10,072 bases of DNA from Chloroflexota bacterium (GCA_024636135.1 JAGXHP010000079.1:1-10072), one strand, 5' to 3'; positions 1 through 6,550 are shown, numbered from the stretch's first letter. The notes: a model not told the origin generated them from the sequence alone. Translations and numbers: made by a program.

Positions 1-1032
1 GCGCGTGAACATGTCGAAGATCCGCGCCTGGTGCTCGGGCGGAATCCCGACCCCGTGATCGGTGACGGTCACCACCACATCGCTCCCCTGGCGGACCGCC
101 TCGAGGCGGATGACCTGATCGGTTCCGCTGTATTTCGACGCGTTCGCGATGAGATTGCCGAAGAGCTGGACCAGCCGTACCCGATCCGCTTCGAGGTGAA
201 TCGGCTCGGCGGGGAGGGTCAGCTCGATGCGCTGCCCGGCCGCCGCGATCGATGATCGGGCAGTGTCCACCGCCTGCTCGAGCATGGCAGCCAGGTCGAC
301 GGGCTCGGGACGCAGCTCGAGCGTGCGTCGCGTGATGCGGGCAATGTCGACGAGGTCGCCGACGATCCGGCCGAGATGACGGACCTGCCGCTCGAGCGCC
401 TCTTCGGCACGCCGGCGCGCGGCGTCGTCGGGGCTGCGGACCGCGAGCTCGACGCTCGACTGCATGGCGGCCAGCGGGTTTCGCAGCTCGTGCGCCAGCA
501 TGGCGAGGAACTCGGTCTTCGCTTCATCCGCCTCGCGCAGCTTGATCTCCGCGAGCTTGCGATCGGTGATGTCAACGAGCACGTTGACCGCGGCGGTCAC
601 GGAACCGCCGTCGTCGTGGATCGGGTTGGCGTGTGCGAGCACCGTCCGGCGGCTGCCAGCGGCTCGCTCGATGACGATCTCCTTGCCGTTGTACACGCGG
701 TCCTCGAGGAGGGCCAGGGCCATCCAGCAACGCTCGTGCGGAATTGGGTCCCCGCCCGGTTCGAAGAGGCGGAACGAGCCGCAGTAGCGGTCGACGGGAT
801 CCCGCAGGAGGGGGGCCCGCCCCCAGAGCTCGAGAGCGTGGCGGTTGTAGTAGGTGATCAAGCCCCCGGCGTCGGTGGTGTAGGCCGCGGCCGGGAGCTG
901 CTCGAGCAGCTCCCGGAACTCGATGTCGCTGGCCTGCGAGAAGCCGCTGCGCCACTGCGGAACGGCGACGCCGACGGTGGTGCCCAGGGCATCGGGCCGC
1001 GGTCGGTCCGGTTCACGCAGTGGCAGTGTCAT
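1..1032 (-). CDS. PAS-domain sensor histidine kinase (3' end beyond the left edge)
   Basis: Sensor kinase that autophosphorylates on a histidine and passes the phosphate to a response regulator, none of which is visible here. 344 codons are present from ATG 1032 and the frame is open to base 1. A PAS domain covers about residues 37-160 (ITYYNRHALELWG, then NVLVDITDRKLAE at its end). The HisKA phosphoacceptor is H181 in MLAHELRNPLAAM. The HATPase_c domain shows the N box (N293 and N297 in FGNLIANASKYS) and the G1 box DHGVGI at 325-330; later boxes lie outside the window. No membrane segment or signal peptide is seen, so it is probably a cytoplasmic sensor. An AGGAG lies about 12 nt before the ATG, a rather long spacing. 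It is divergent from the ABC exporter operon, which is a common arrangement for regulator and target, but regulation is inferred. The protein is read directly from the complementary strand. Confidence 0.93.
   Translation of the reverse strand, partial: MTLPLREPDRPRPDALGTTVGVAVPQWRSGFSQASDIEFRELLEQLPAAAYTTDAGGLITYYNRHALELWGRAPLLRDPVDRYCGSFRLFEPGGDPIPHERCWMALALLEDRVYNGKEIVIERAAGSRRTVLAHANPIHDDGGSVTAAVNVLVDITDRKLAEIKLREADEAKTEFLAMLAHELRNPLAAMQSSVELAVRSPDDAARRRAEEALERQVRHLGRIVGDLVDIARITRRTLELRPEPVDLAAMLEQAVDTARSSIAAAGQRIELTLPAEPIHLEADRVRLVQLFGNLIANASKYSGTDQVIRLEAVRQGSDVVVTVTDHGVGIPPEHQARIFDMFTR
891..916. repeat. Perfect 26-bp palindrome inside the kinase gene
   Basis: Bases 891-916 equal their own reverse complement, with the axis in CTCGAG at 901-906. 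The arms are 13 bp with no spacer. It lies in coding sequence for RELLEQLP, just before or at the start of the PAS domain, so codon choice for Leu, Glu and Gln may produce it by chance. Confidence 0.9.
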
Positions 1033-1087
1033 GGGCCAAGGGTGCTCCTGATGAAGCGAAAAAGAAAGTCGGGTACGCTGGTCGTCC
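1033..1087. promoter_or_regulatory. Divergent promoter region between the kinase and the ABC operon
   Basis: This 55-nt gap separates the starts of the leftward kinase and the rightward ABC ATPase, so promoters for both must lie in it or in the flanking genes. On the plus strand TACGCT (1074-1079) fits TANNNT and ends 8 nt before ATG 1088. No Shine-Dalgarno sequence precedes that ATG, so a leaderless transcript is possible. On the minus strand only an AGGAG before the kinase start is seen, with no convincing -10 box. A short A-rich tract lies at 1058-1067. Confidence 0.5.
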
Positions 1088-2053
1088 ATGACCCGGGCGA
1101 TGATCGAGGCCGTCGGCCTCCACAAATCCTTCGGCGACACGCACGCGCTGGCCGGCCTCGATCTCGACGTCGCGGAGGGCACGATCCTCGGCGTGCTCGG
1201 CCCGAACGGCGCCGGCAAGACCACCGCCGTGCGCGTGCTCACCACGCTCATCCGGCCCGATGCGGGTCACGCCACGGTTGCGGGGATCGATGTCGTTCGC
1301 CAACCGGCCGAGGTGCGGACGCGGATCGGCGTGGCGGGCCAGTACGCAGCGCTCGATGAGCTTCTCACCGGCCTCGAGAACCTGCTCATGGTGGGACGCT
1401 TGTATCGCCTGGACTCCCGCGTCGCACGGCAGCGGGCCATGGCACTCATCGAGCGTTTCGAGCTGGGTGACGCCGCGAATCGCCCGGTGAAGACCTATTC
1501 CGGTGGCATGCGACGCCGGCTCGACCTCGGGGCCGCGCTCATCGCCGAGCCCCCCGTGATCTTTTTGGACGAGCCGACGACCGGGCTCGATCCGAAGGGC
1601 CGGCTGTCGATGTGGGAGCTCATCGCCGACCTCGCCCGTAGCGGAACGACGCTGCTCATGACGACCCAGTACCTCGAAGAGGCGGATCGGCTGGCTGACG
1701 ACATCGCGGTCATCGACCATGGGCGCGTGATCGCCCGGGGAACGGCCAGCGATCTCAAGCGCCAGGTCGGCGGCGAACGCCTCGAGATCACGGTCGACAA
1801 CCCGGCCTTTCTCGGCGCGGCGCGGCTCGTCCTCGAGGCACTGGGCAGCGGACCTTCGCACGTCATCGAGGACGAGCGTCGCGTCACGGTCGCGGTCACC
1901 GCGCACGACGGCGTGCTGACGCGCGCCATCCGCGAGCTGGACTCCGCGGGCGTGCACGTCGACGACATCGGCTTCCGACGACCGACCCTGGACGAGGTGT
2001 TTTTATCCCTCACCGGCCGGCCGGCCGAGGAGACCGTGGGGATCGAGTCGTGA
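1088..2053 (+). CDS. DrrA-type ABC transporter ATP-binding protein
   Basis: ATPase subunit of an ABC-2 exporter of the daunorubicin-resistance type, acting at the inner face of the membrane with the permease encoded next. 321 aa, a normal length for the family. Visible motifs are Walker A GPNGAGKTT (38-46), the Q-loop Q84, the signature YSGGM (136-140), Walker B VIFLDEPTTGLD ending at 167, and TTQYLEEAD, where Q193 replaces the usual switch histidine; that glutamine is typical of DrrA proteins. The last roughly 100 residues form the family's C-terminal extension. ATG 1088 has no Shine-Dalgarno but follows a TACGCT box; M5 (ATG 1100) is an alternative start. The stop overlaps the permease start by 4 nt (GTGA), so the two are translationally coupled. 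The substrate cannot be told from sequence; drugs, lipids or glycolipids are all possible. Confidence 0.95.
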   Translation: MTRAMIEAVGLHKSFGDTHALAGLDLDVAEGTILGVLGPNGAGKTTAVRVLTTLIRPDAGHATVAGIDVVRQPAEVRTRIGVAGQYAALDELLTGLENLLMVGRLYRLDSRVARQRAMALIERFELGDAANRPVKTYSGGMRRRLDLGAALIAEPPVIFLDEPTTGLDPKGRLSMWELIADLARSGTTLLMTTQYLEEADRLADDIAVIDHGRVIARGTASDLKRQVGGERLEITVDNPAFLGAARLVLEALGSGPSHVIEDERRVTVAVTAHDGVLTRAIRELDSAGVHVDDIGFRRPTLDEVFLSLTGRPAEETVGIES

Positions 2054-2823
2054 GCGGCGTGTCCTGGTGGCTGAGCGACACGGTCGAGATGATCCGGCGC
2101 AACCTGATCCACATCAAGCGCACGCCGGAGCTCCTGCTGGACGTGACGTTGAGCCCCATCATGTTCGTGCTGCTCTTCAGCCTGGTTTTCGGCGGGGCGA
2201 TCGACGTGCCGAGGGTCGACTACACGAGCTTCCTCATGGCCGGCATCTTCGTGCAGACCATCGCCTTCGCCGGGATCTACACCTCGGTCCTGCTGGCCAA
2301 CGACCTCCAAAAGGGCATGATCGATCGATTCCGTTCGCTGCCGATGTCGCAGTCATCGGTCCTTACCGGGCGGACATTCACCGACCTGCTGCGCGCCCTG
2401 CTTGCCGTCGCCATCATGTGGGCCGTCGGCATGGCGGTTGGCTTCCGACCCACCGGGGGCCTGCTACCGAGCATCGCCGCGATCGGCCTCATGCTCCTGT
2501 TCGGCTTCGCCCTCTCCTGGATCGGAGTCGCCGCCGGGTCAGTAGTCCGCGCGCCCGAGGCGTTGCAGGGCGTCATCTTTGCCGTCGTCTTCCCGCTCAC
2601 CTTCGTCAGCAGCGCCTTCGTGCCGACGGCGAGCATGCCCGACTGGCTGGCCTGGTTCGCCGATCGGCAGCCGATGACGCTGGTCATCGACGCGGTCCGC
2701 AGCCTGACCCTGACCGGGGAACCCGGACCGGCCGCGATCCCGGCCATCCTGTGGTCGCTCGGATTCCTCGTCGTCTCGTTGCCGCTCGGCGTCTGGCTCT
2801 ACAACCGCCGCACCACCCAGTAG
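2050..2823 (+). CDS. DrrB-type ABC-2 permease
   Basis: Membrane subunit of the exporter, partner of the preceding ATPase. 257 aa from GTG 2050, which overlaps the ATPase stop by 4 nt; a weak purine stretch (GGGGA) lies about 7 nt upstream. Six hydrophobic segments are visible at about 29-48, 61-83, 113-132, 141-163, 172-192 and 232-251, the usual ABC2_membrane layout. Family-like stretches include NDLQKGMIDRFRSLPMS (84-100), a likely coupling region facing the ATPase, and the segment from about 182 to 210 containing FVSSAFVP and QPMT, typical of DrrB proteins. The N-terminal RRNLIHIKRTPE is basic and probably cytoplasmic. Only 6 nt separate its stop from the next gene, so the TSUP genes are likely co-transcribed. 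The family assignment is strong; the substrate is unknown. Confidence 0.94.
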   Translation: MSGVSWWLSDTVEMIRRNLIHIKRTPELLLDVTLSPIMFVLLFSLVFGGAIDVPRVDYTSFLMAGIFVQTIAFAGIYTSVLLANDLQKGMIDRFRSLPMSQSSVLTGRTFTDLLRALLAVAIMWAVGMAVGFRPTGGLLPSIAAIGLMLLFGFALSWIGVAAGSVVRAPEALQGVIFAVVFPLTFVSSAFVPTASMPDWLAWFADRQPMTLVIDAVRSLTLTGEPGPAAIPAILWSLGFLVVSLPLGVWLYNRRTTQ

Positions 2824-2829
2824 CGGCGC

Positions 2830-3192
2830 ATGAATCGCCGGCTGACGCTGACGCTGGCCGGGATCGGCCTCGGATCGGGACTGCTGAGCGGCCTGTTCGG
2901 CGTTGGCGGCGGGATCGTCATGGTGCCGGCCATGGTCCTGCTGGCCGCCATGGCGCAGAGCCGCGCCTCGGCCACCTCGCTCGCGGCGATCATCCCGATC
3001 GCCGCCGTCGGCGCCGTCGTCTTCGGGGGCGCGGCGAGCGTCGACCTGGGTGCGGCAGTCGTCGTGGCCATCGGCTCGCTGGTCGGCGTTCAGGCGGGGA
3101 CGTGGGCCATGCCGCGGGTCGGCGATGACCGGCTGCGCATCGGCTTCGCCGTCTTCATGGTCGTGGTCGCCGTCGTCATGCTCGTCTCGTGA
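2830..3192 (+). CDS. Half-size TauE/SafE (TSUP) family membrane protein, first copy
   Basis: Member of the TSUP superfamily, which exports sulfite, sulfoacetate or related anions, or imports sulfur compounds. Only 120 aa, about half a normal TSUP protein (around 250 aa), which carries two repeats. The single repeat has GLGSGLLSGLFGVGGG from residue 13, then VPAMVLL and ATSLAAIIP; the glycine-rich GGG is the family hallmark. About four to five hydrophobic segments fill the protein. ATG 2830 lies 6 nt after the permease stop without a Shine-Dalgarno, suggesting re-initiation. It overlaps the second half-size copy by 4 nt. The two probably assemble as a heterodimer equivalent to one full TSUP transporter; this is inference from length and tandem order. 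The substrate is unknown. Confidence 0.88.
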   Translation: MNRRLTLTLAGIGLGSGLLSGLFGVGGGIVMVPAMVLLAAMAQSRASATSLAAIIPIAAVGAVVFGGAASVDLGAAVVVAIGSLVGVQAGTWAMPRVGDDRLRIGFAVFMVVVAVVMLVS

Positions 3193-3578
3193 GCCCCCCG
3201 GAGATCGGCCTGCTGCTGGCCATTGGGCTCGGGGCGGGACTGCTGGCCGGGCTGTTCGGCATCGGTGGCGGCGTGGTGATCGTGCCGGCCATGGTGCTGC
3301 TCGCCAGCTTTGACCAGCACGTCGCGCAGGGAACGTCCCTGCTCGTGATCATCCCGTCGGCCATGCTGGGCACCTGGACCCATCATCGGCACGCCCGCTT
3401 CATGATGCGCGACGCCGTGATCCTGGCCGCCGGCGGCGTCGTGGGCGCCCTGGTCGGCAGCCTGACGGCGCTCGCACTGGACGAGGATCTGCTGCGTCGC
3501 CTGTTCGCCCTGCTGATCCTGGCGGTGGCGGCCCGCATGTTCTTCTCGCGGACTCGCACGCCGGACGCCATCGACTAG
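3189..3578 (+). CDS. Half-size TauE/SafE (TSUP) family membrane protein, second copy
   Basis: Second single-repeat TSUP protein, 129 aa from GTG 3189, overlapping the stop of the first copy by GTGA. Residues 13-39 align without gaps to residues 13-39 of the first copy with 22 of 27 identical, including GLFGxGGG and VPAMVLLA, so the two are tandem paralogues. They diverge beyond that: this copy carries a basic, histidine-rich loop, THHRHARFMMRD, and a charged DEDLLRR loop absent from the first. Different loop charges would suit two subunits of opposite or complementary topology, but that is inference. No Shine-Dalgarno is visible and translation is probably coupled. It is the last gene of the operon. 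Its TAG stop overlaps, tail to tail, the stop of the gene on the other strand. Confidence 0.88.
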   Translation: MSPPEIGLLLAIGLGAGLLAGLFGIGGGVVIVPAMVLLASFDQHVAQGTSLLVIIPSAMLGTWTHHRHARFMMRDAVILAAGGVVGALVGSLTALALDEDLLRRLFALLILAVAARMFFSRTRTPDAID

Positions 3579-4387
3579 GGGTTCCGGATCCAGGTCCCCG
3601 CCTGGAGCTCGGCGGCCCGCTCGCCATCCCGGCAGGGGTCGACGACCATGACGAAGCGCAGGTCGGCCTGATTCTCGCCGTGGGCGTGGTAGGTGCCGCG
3701 GGCGTCGGGACACGCCGGGTCGTTGTCGAGCGAGACGGTCCAGCCCGAGCTCTCGAAGTCGCCGGCGAACCGATCGCCGATGGCGAAGCGATCACCACTG
3801 AGGGTCAGCGTCAGCTCGGGCCGATCCCCGACGGCGGGACGGGTGTATGACCCGACCTCCCAGTGCCGGCCGGTCCCCTCGGCCCACTGGAGCCCGATCC
3901 AGCGGCCGCCGGACCCCCCGACCAGGGCGATGGCGCCCAGGGCCGCCGCGGCCACCAGCACGCGTCGGGATGGTCGAAGCGCGCGCAGGACGCCGCCGAG
4001 CATGCCGACGGCCAGGGCCAGGCCGACCGGCAGCAACCACCAGGCGCTGAGGCGAACGGTTGATGCGTGGCCGTCCTTGGTCACCGGCCAGGCCGATGCG
4101 AGGATGAGCCCGATGACGAGGGCGGCGCCGACCACCGGGAGCCAGGAGGGCACCGAACGCCGCGCGAGGAGCAGTCCCGCCGTCGCGGCCGTGACGAGCG
4201 ATCCGACGGCCGCCAGTGACGTCACCGGCATCGCCACGCCGCGCCAGGCGCTGAGGTAGACCTGGACCTGGCGATACCCCTCCCCGCGGAGCTCGCGGTC
4301 ATGGAAGATCCATCCGTTCACGAACGAGAGGGCGAACACCGCAAGCCCGGCGGCGACCGTCACCCACAACCACCGATCCCGCGTCAT
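3575..4387 (-). CDS. Membrane protein with a C-terminal two-cysteine domain, unknown function
   Basis: I do not recognise a named family. 270 aa. Five hydrophobic segments lie at about 7-27, 52-75, 81-100, 115-135 and 142-158. A soluble domain of about 110 residues follows. With the basic N terminus inside, five segments would place this domain outside the cell. The domain contains C226 and C252 in the pattern CPDARGTYHAH...VVDPCRDGER, which could form a disulfide and resembles small beta-rich domains with a C-GTY-D-C pattern seen in other high-GC bacteria; that resemblance is from memory. ATG 4387 overlaps the DUF3037 stop by 4 nt (ATGA), so it is translationally coupled to it and is the last gene of the six-gene leftward cluster. 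No strong Shine-Dalgarno is visible. It could be the membrane or sensing partner of the HipA_2-DUF3037 pair, which is speculation from context. Confidence 0.85.
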   Translation of the reverse strand: MTRDRWLWVTVAAGLAVFALSFVNGWIFHDRELRGEGYRQVQVYLSAWRGVAMPVTSLAAVGSLVTAATAGLLLARRSVPSWLPVVGAALVIGLILASAWPVTKDGHASTVRLSAWWLLPVGLALAVGMLGGVLRALRPSRRVLVAAAALGAIALVGGSGGRWIGLQWAEGTGRHWEVGSYTRPAVGDRPELTLTLSGDRFAIGDRFAGDFESSGWTVSLDNDPACPDARGTYHAHGENQADLRFVMVVDPCRDGERAAELQAGTWIRNP

Positions 4388-4776
4388 GCCCGACGCACCA
4401 GGGTGGCGAACAGGTGCCCGAACGTGGCGGCGGGGTCGTCGCTCATCCCGCCATGAATCGGCCCCGGCTGCACGGCCGTGCTGCGGGGCGTGGTCAGCCA
4501 GTGGAACCGCTCCGACTGCGACATCGTCGCCAGCGGCCCGCGCTCGATCTCCCCGGAGGCGATGCGCTCCACGAGTCGGAGCTGGTCGCGGATCGCGTCC
4601 GGATCCACGCCCGGCTGCAGGCCCGTCAACCGATCGTCATCGAGGGATGTTGAGGCGCGCAGGAACCGGCGCTCGCGGCAGAACAGGACGAGCCCGGCAT
4701 TGAGGAACTCCTCGCGCTCGATGTCGGGCACGACCCGCAGCACTGCGTACGCGAACGCGCTACGCGACCGCGTCAC
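4384..4776 (-). CDS. DUF3037 family protein
   Basis: 130 aa from GTG 4776. The family hallmark is near the N terminus: FAYAVLRVVPDIEREEFLNAG... with FLNAGLVLF at 24-32, followed by a charged helical middle and a C terminus ending in LFATLVRRA. No membrane segment or signal peptide is seen, so it should be cytoplasmic. The molecular function of DUF3037 is unknown to me. The start is set by a GGAGG site (4783-4787 on this strand) 6 nt upstream and by the family N terminus; the frame is open further upstream to 4863, but that part is arginine-rich and lies inside the HipA gene. The gene overlaps the HipA_2 kinase gene by 17 nt. As I recall, this pairing recurs in many genomes, suggesting the protein is the kinase's partner, regulator or substrate. 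Confidence 0.87.
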   Translation of the reverse strand: MTRSRSAFAYAVLRVVPDIEREEFLNAGLVLFCRERRFLRASTSLDDDRLTGLQPGVDPDAIRDQLRLVERIASGEIERGPLATMSQSERFHWLTTPRSTAVQPGPIHGGMSDDPAATFGHLFATLVRRA

Positions 4777-5557
4777 GCTGCGCCTCCAGTCGCAGGTCGT
4801 CCGCGGCCGCCACCCACGTCGGGCGCGCCGCCATGCGCGCAGCCAGGTATCGGCGATAGGCATCCCGCTCGGCGGGCGGTCCGGCGAACCTGGAGTCGCG
4901 TAACCACGCCGCGGGCACGTCGTCCACGATGCGATTCACGGTCCCGGCGTCGAGGCGCGGCGCGAGGCGCGCGTCGGCGTCGGCAATCGACGCGGCGAAC
5001 GGTAGCAGGACGTGCTCGCCGATGCGCTCGAACGGCCGCGCCGCGTGCGCATCGGGCTCGTCCCAGGCGTGGTGGACGTACAGCGCCGAGCCGTGATCGA
5101 TCAGCCAGCTCCGGGATCCGGCACCGATGATCAGGTTCGCGTTGCGCGGGGTGCGGTCGGGGTTGATCGTGAGGCTGTCGAACCAGACGACATCGGCGGC
5201 CCATTCCGCGCCCTCGATCGGTGCGCGGGTCATGTCGGTCGCGAGGGCGCCGGGCACGAAGGCGAGCCCGACGTTGAGGCCCACCGACCAGCCGAGGAGA
5301 TCCCGGATCTCGTCGTGCGATTCCGCTCGAGCGATCTCCTCGGGGAGCGTGGCGATCACGATCTCTGGCACCGGCAGGCCCAGGGCGCGGCCGATCTCTC
5401 CGACGATCACCTCGGCGATCAACGCCTTCTCGCCGTGACCTGCGCCGCGGAATTTCACGACGTACTCCCGGCCGTCATCACCCTCGACCAGGGCCGGCAG
5501 AGAACTGCCCTCGCGCAGCGGTGTGATGTAGCGCGTGATGTCGACGGAGCGGAGCAT
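4760..5557 (-). CDS. HipA-like kinase (HipA_2 family)
   Basis: Kinase-fold protein of the HipA_2 group, 265 aa, shorter than classical HipA toxins (around 440 aa). Kinase elements are visible: the nucleotide-binding lysine K35 in YVVKF, the catalytic loop N132-P-D134-RTPRN139-ANLII resembling the HipA NxDRxxxN loop, and the metal-binding D154-H-G motif in WLIDHGSAL. It therefore looks catalytically intact. HipA itself phosphorylates glutamyl-tRNA synthetase; the substrate of this short family is not known to me. No HipB-like DNA-binding antitoxin gene is nearby. ATG 5557 has no Shine-Dalgarno but a TAGACT box 6 nt upstream, so a leaderless transcript is likely. It lies 9 nt after the M28 gene and overlaps DUF3037 by 17 nt. 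The role may be signalling or toxin-like; the sequence does not decide. Confidence 0.88.
   Translation of the reverse strand: MLRSVDITRYITPLREGSSLPALVEGDDGREYVVKFRGAGHGEKALIAEVIVGEIGRALGLPVPEIVIATLPEEIARAESHDEIRDLLGWSVGLNVGLAFVPGALATDMTRAPIEGAEWAADVVWFDSLTINPDRTPRNANLIIGAGSRSWLIDHGSALYVHHAWDEPDAHAARPFERIGEHVLLPFAASIADADARLAPRLDAGTVNRIVDDVPAAWLRDSRFAGPPAERDAYRRYLAARMAARPTWVAAADDLRLEAQRDAVA
4783..4787 (-). promoter_or_regulatory. Shine-Dalgarno site that sets the DUF3037 start
   Basis: GGAGG on the minus strand lies 6 nt before GTG 4776, inside the 3' end of the HipA_2 gene. It decides for the GTG over the longer open frame starting at 4863. Confidence 0.75.
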
Positions 5558-5563
5558 GGGCGA

Positions 5564-5569
5564 AGTCTA
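5564..5569 (-). promoter_or_regulatory. Putative -10 box (TAGACT) of a leaderless HipA_2 transcript
   Basis: TAGACT reads on the minus strand from 5569 to 5564 and is followed by 6 nt and ATG 5557, which would put the transcription start at the A of ATG. The first three bases are the TAG stop of the upstream M28 gene. No clear -35 element is seen in the M28 coding end. Confidence 0.55.
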
Positions 5570-6550
5570 CCCAGCAGCCAGCCGATCGACGGTGAGCGCC
5601 GTGGCGGCGGTGATGCGGGCGAGGGTCAAGTAGTCGAGCGTCTCGGTCGTATCGCTCGGGCGGTGGTAGTTGGGATTCCGGAAGTTGGCGGTGTTCGTGA
5701 CCTGGATGGCCGGCAGGCCGGCCTGCCAGAACCGCACGTGATCGCTGCGCGAGAAGTTGCGCACCACCGGAAGCGCGAGCATCGGAGGTCCGATCAGCGG
5801 CAGGTCGGCCGGGTCGCGCAGGAGCAGGATCCGATCGGGGTCGAGGCAGGCGGCCAGGCAGGTTGCCCACGCACGGACGAGATCGAGCGAACGACGACGG
5901 TAGATGGAGACGACCGTGTCGCCAGCGCGGCCGCGCGCGTCGAGCCGAGCGACCTGGTCCGGATAGAGGAGATCGATGCCGGCGGGGACGGACTGCGTTC
6001 CCGGGCGCGGGTCCATGAACCCGATCGGGTCGAAGACGATCGCGCCGCGGACCGCGTAGTGGCGACGCAGCCACGCGACGAGCGGTCGCGATCCGAGCAG
6101 GCCGATCTCCTCGTGGTCCGGTGCCGCCAGGATCACCGTCCGACGACGCCTGCCGCCGCCGAGGAGCGAGGCGAGCTCGATGAGCGCCGCGACGCCGGCG
6201 CCGTTGTCGTCGGCGCCGGGGGAGCCCGCGACGGTGTCATGGTGCGCGACGACGACGATCGCCTCGCGGCGCGTCCCCTCCGCGATCGCGACGAGATTCC
6301 ATCCTGCCGGAGCAACGGGCTGGCGGCCGGTTCTCCAGCCGGCGGCGCGCCAGGCGTCGATCAGCATGGCGTCGGTCGCGCGCATCGCCTCCGCGGCGTC
6401 GAACCGGTTGCGAGGACCCGGCAGGGCCGCGACGAGCGTTCGAAGCCGGCCCGGCTCGATCCGCTCGAGCATGCGGCCCGCCTCGGTCGCCAGCCCCTCG
6501 TCCGGGGGCGGATAGGCCGGCTCGGCGGCGCCCGGGACGCGGAGCTTCAC
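5567..6550 (-). CDS. M28 family zinc metallopeptidase
   Basis: Di-zinc aminopeptidase-type enzyme, 327 aa, with no signal peptide, so probably cytoplasmic, unlike many secreted M28 enzymes. Ligand motifs appear in order: AHHDT (H103, D105), GADDNGAG (D115 as the bridging aspartate), DHEEIG (E147 general base, E148 ligand), FDPIG (D174) and NYHRPSDT (H296). All expected residues are present, so it should be active. The family removes N-terminal residues from peptides, but related M28 proteins also act on other amides, and the substrate is open. Start GTG 6550 lies 10 nt after the cupin stop, with only a weak GGGGCGA upstream. M27 is a possible alternative start but would drop conserved-looking N-terminal sequence. 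It is in the middle of the leftward cluster. Confidence 0.92.
   Translation of the reverse strand: MKLRVPGAAEPAYPPPDEGLATEAGRMLERIEPGRLRTLVAALPGPRNRFDAAEAMRATDAMLIDAWRAAGWRTGRQPVAPAGWNLVAIAEGTRREAIVVVAHHDTVAGSPGADDNGAGVAALIELASLLGGGRRRRTVILAAPDHEEIGLLGSRPLVAWLRRHYAVRGAIVFDPIGFMDPRPGTQSVPAGIDLLYPDQVARLDARGRAGDTVVSIYRRRSLDLVRAWATCLAACLDPDRILLLRDPADLPLIGPPMLALPVVRNFSRSDHVRFWQAGLPAIQVTNTANFRNPNYHRPSDTTETLDYLTLARITAATALTVDRLAAG

Noticed and set aside
376..1359. 327-codon plus-strand frame across the kinase and ABC start
   Set aside because: It is the shadow of the histidine kinase and then of the ATPase in another frame; both real genes carry clear motifs.
1661..1676. Gln in place of the switch histidine in the ABC ATPase
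   Set aside because: TTQYLEEAD with glutamine is usual in DrrA-type ATPases, so it is not a sign of inactivity.
1013..1957. 314-codon open frame on the minus strand
   Set aside because: Antisense to the ABC ATPase, which has all ABC motifs; the translation has no family-like features.
2067..3128. 353-codon plus-strand frame over the permease
   Set aside because: Another-frame shadow of the permease and first TSUP gene; Arg/His-rich, without domain structure.
4777..4863. Longer start for the DUF3037 gene
   Set aside because: The added residues are Arg/Trp-rich and lie within the HipA_2 gene; GTG 4776 has a GGAGG at 6 nt.
6195..6219. 9-bp inverted repeat with a 7-nt loop
   Set aside because: It arises from the repeated Gly-Ala codons on both sides of the M28 zinc motif GADDNGAG and is best explained by protein constraint.
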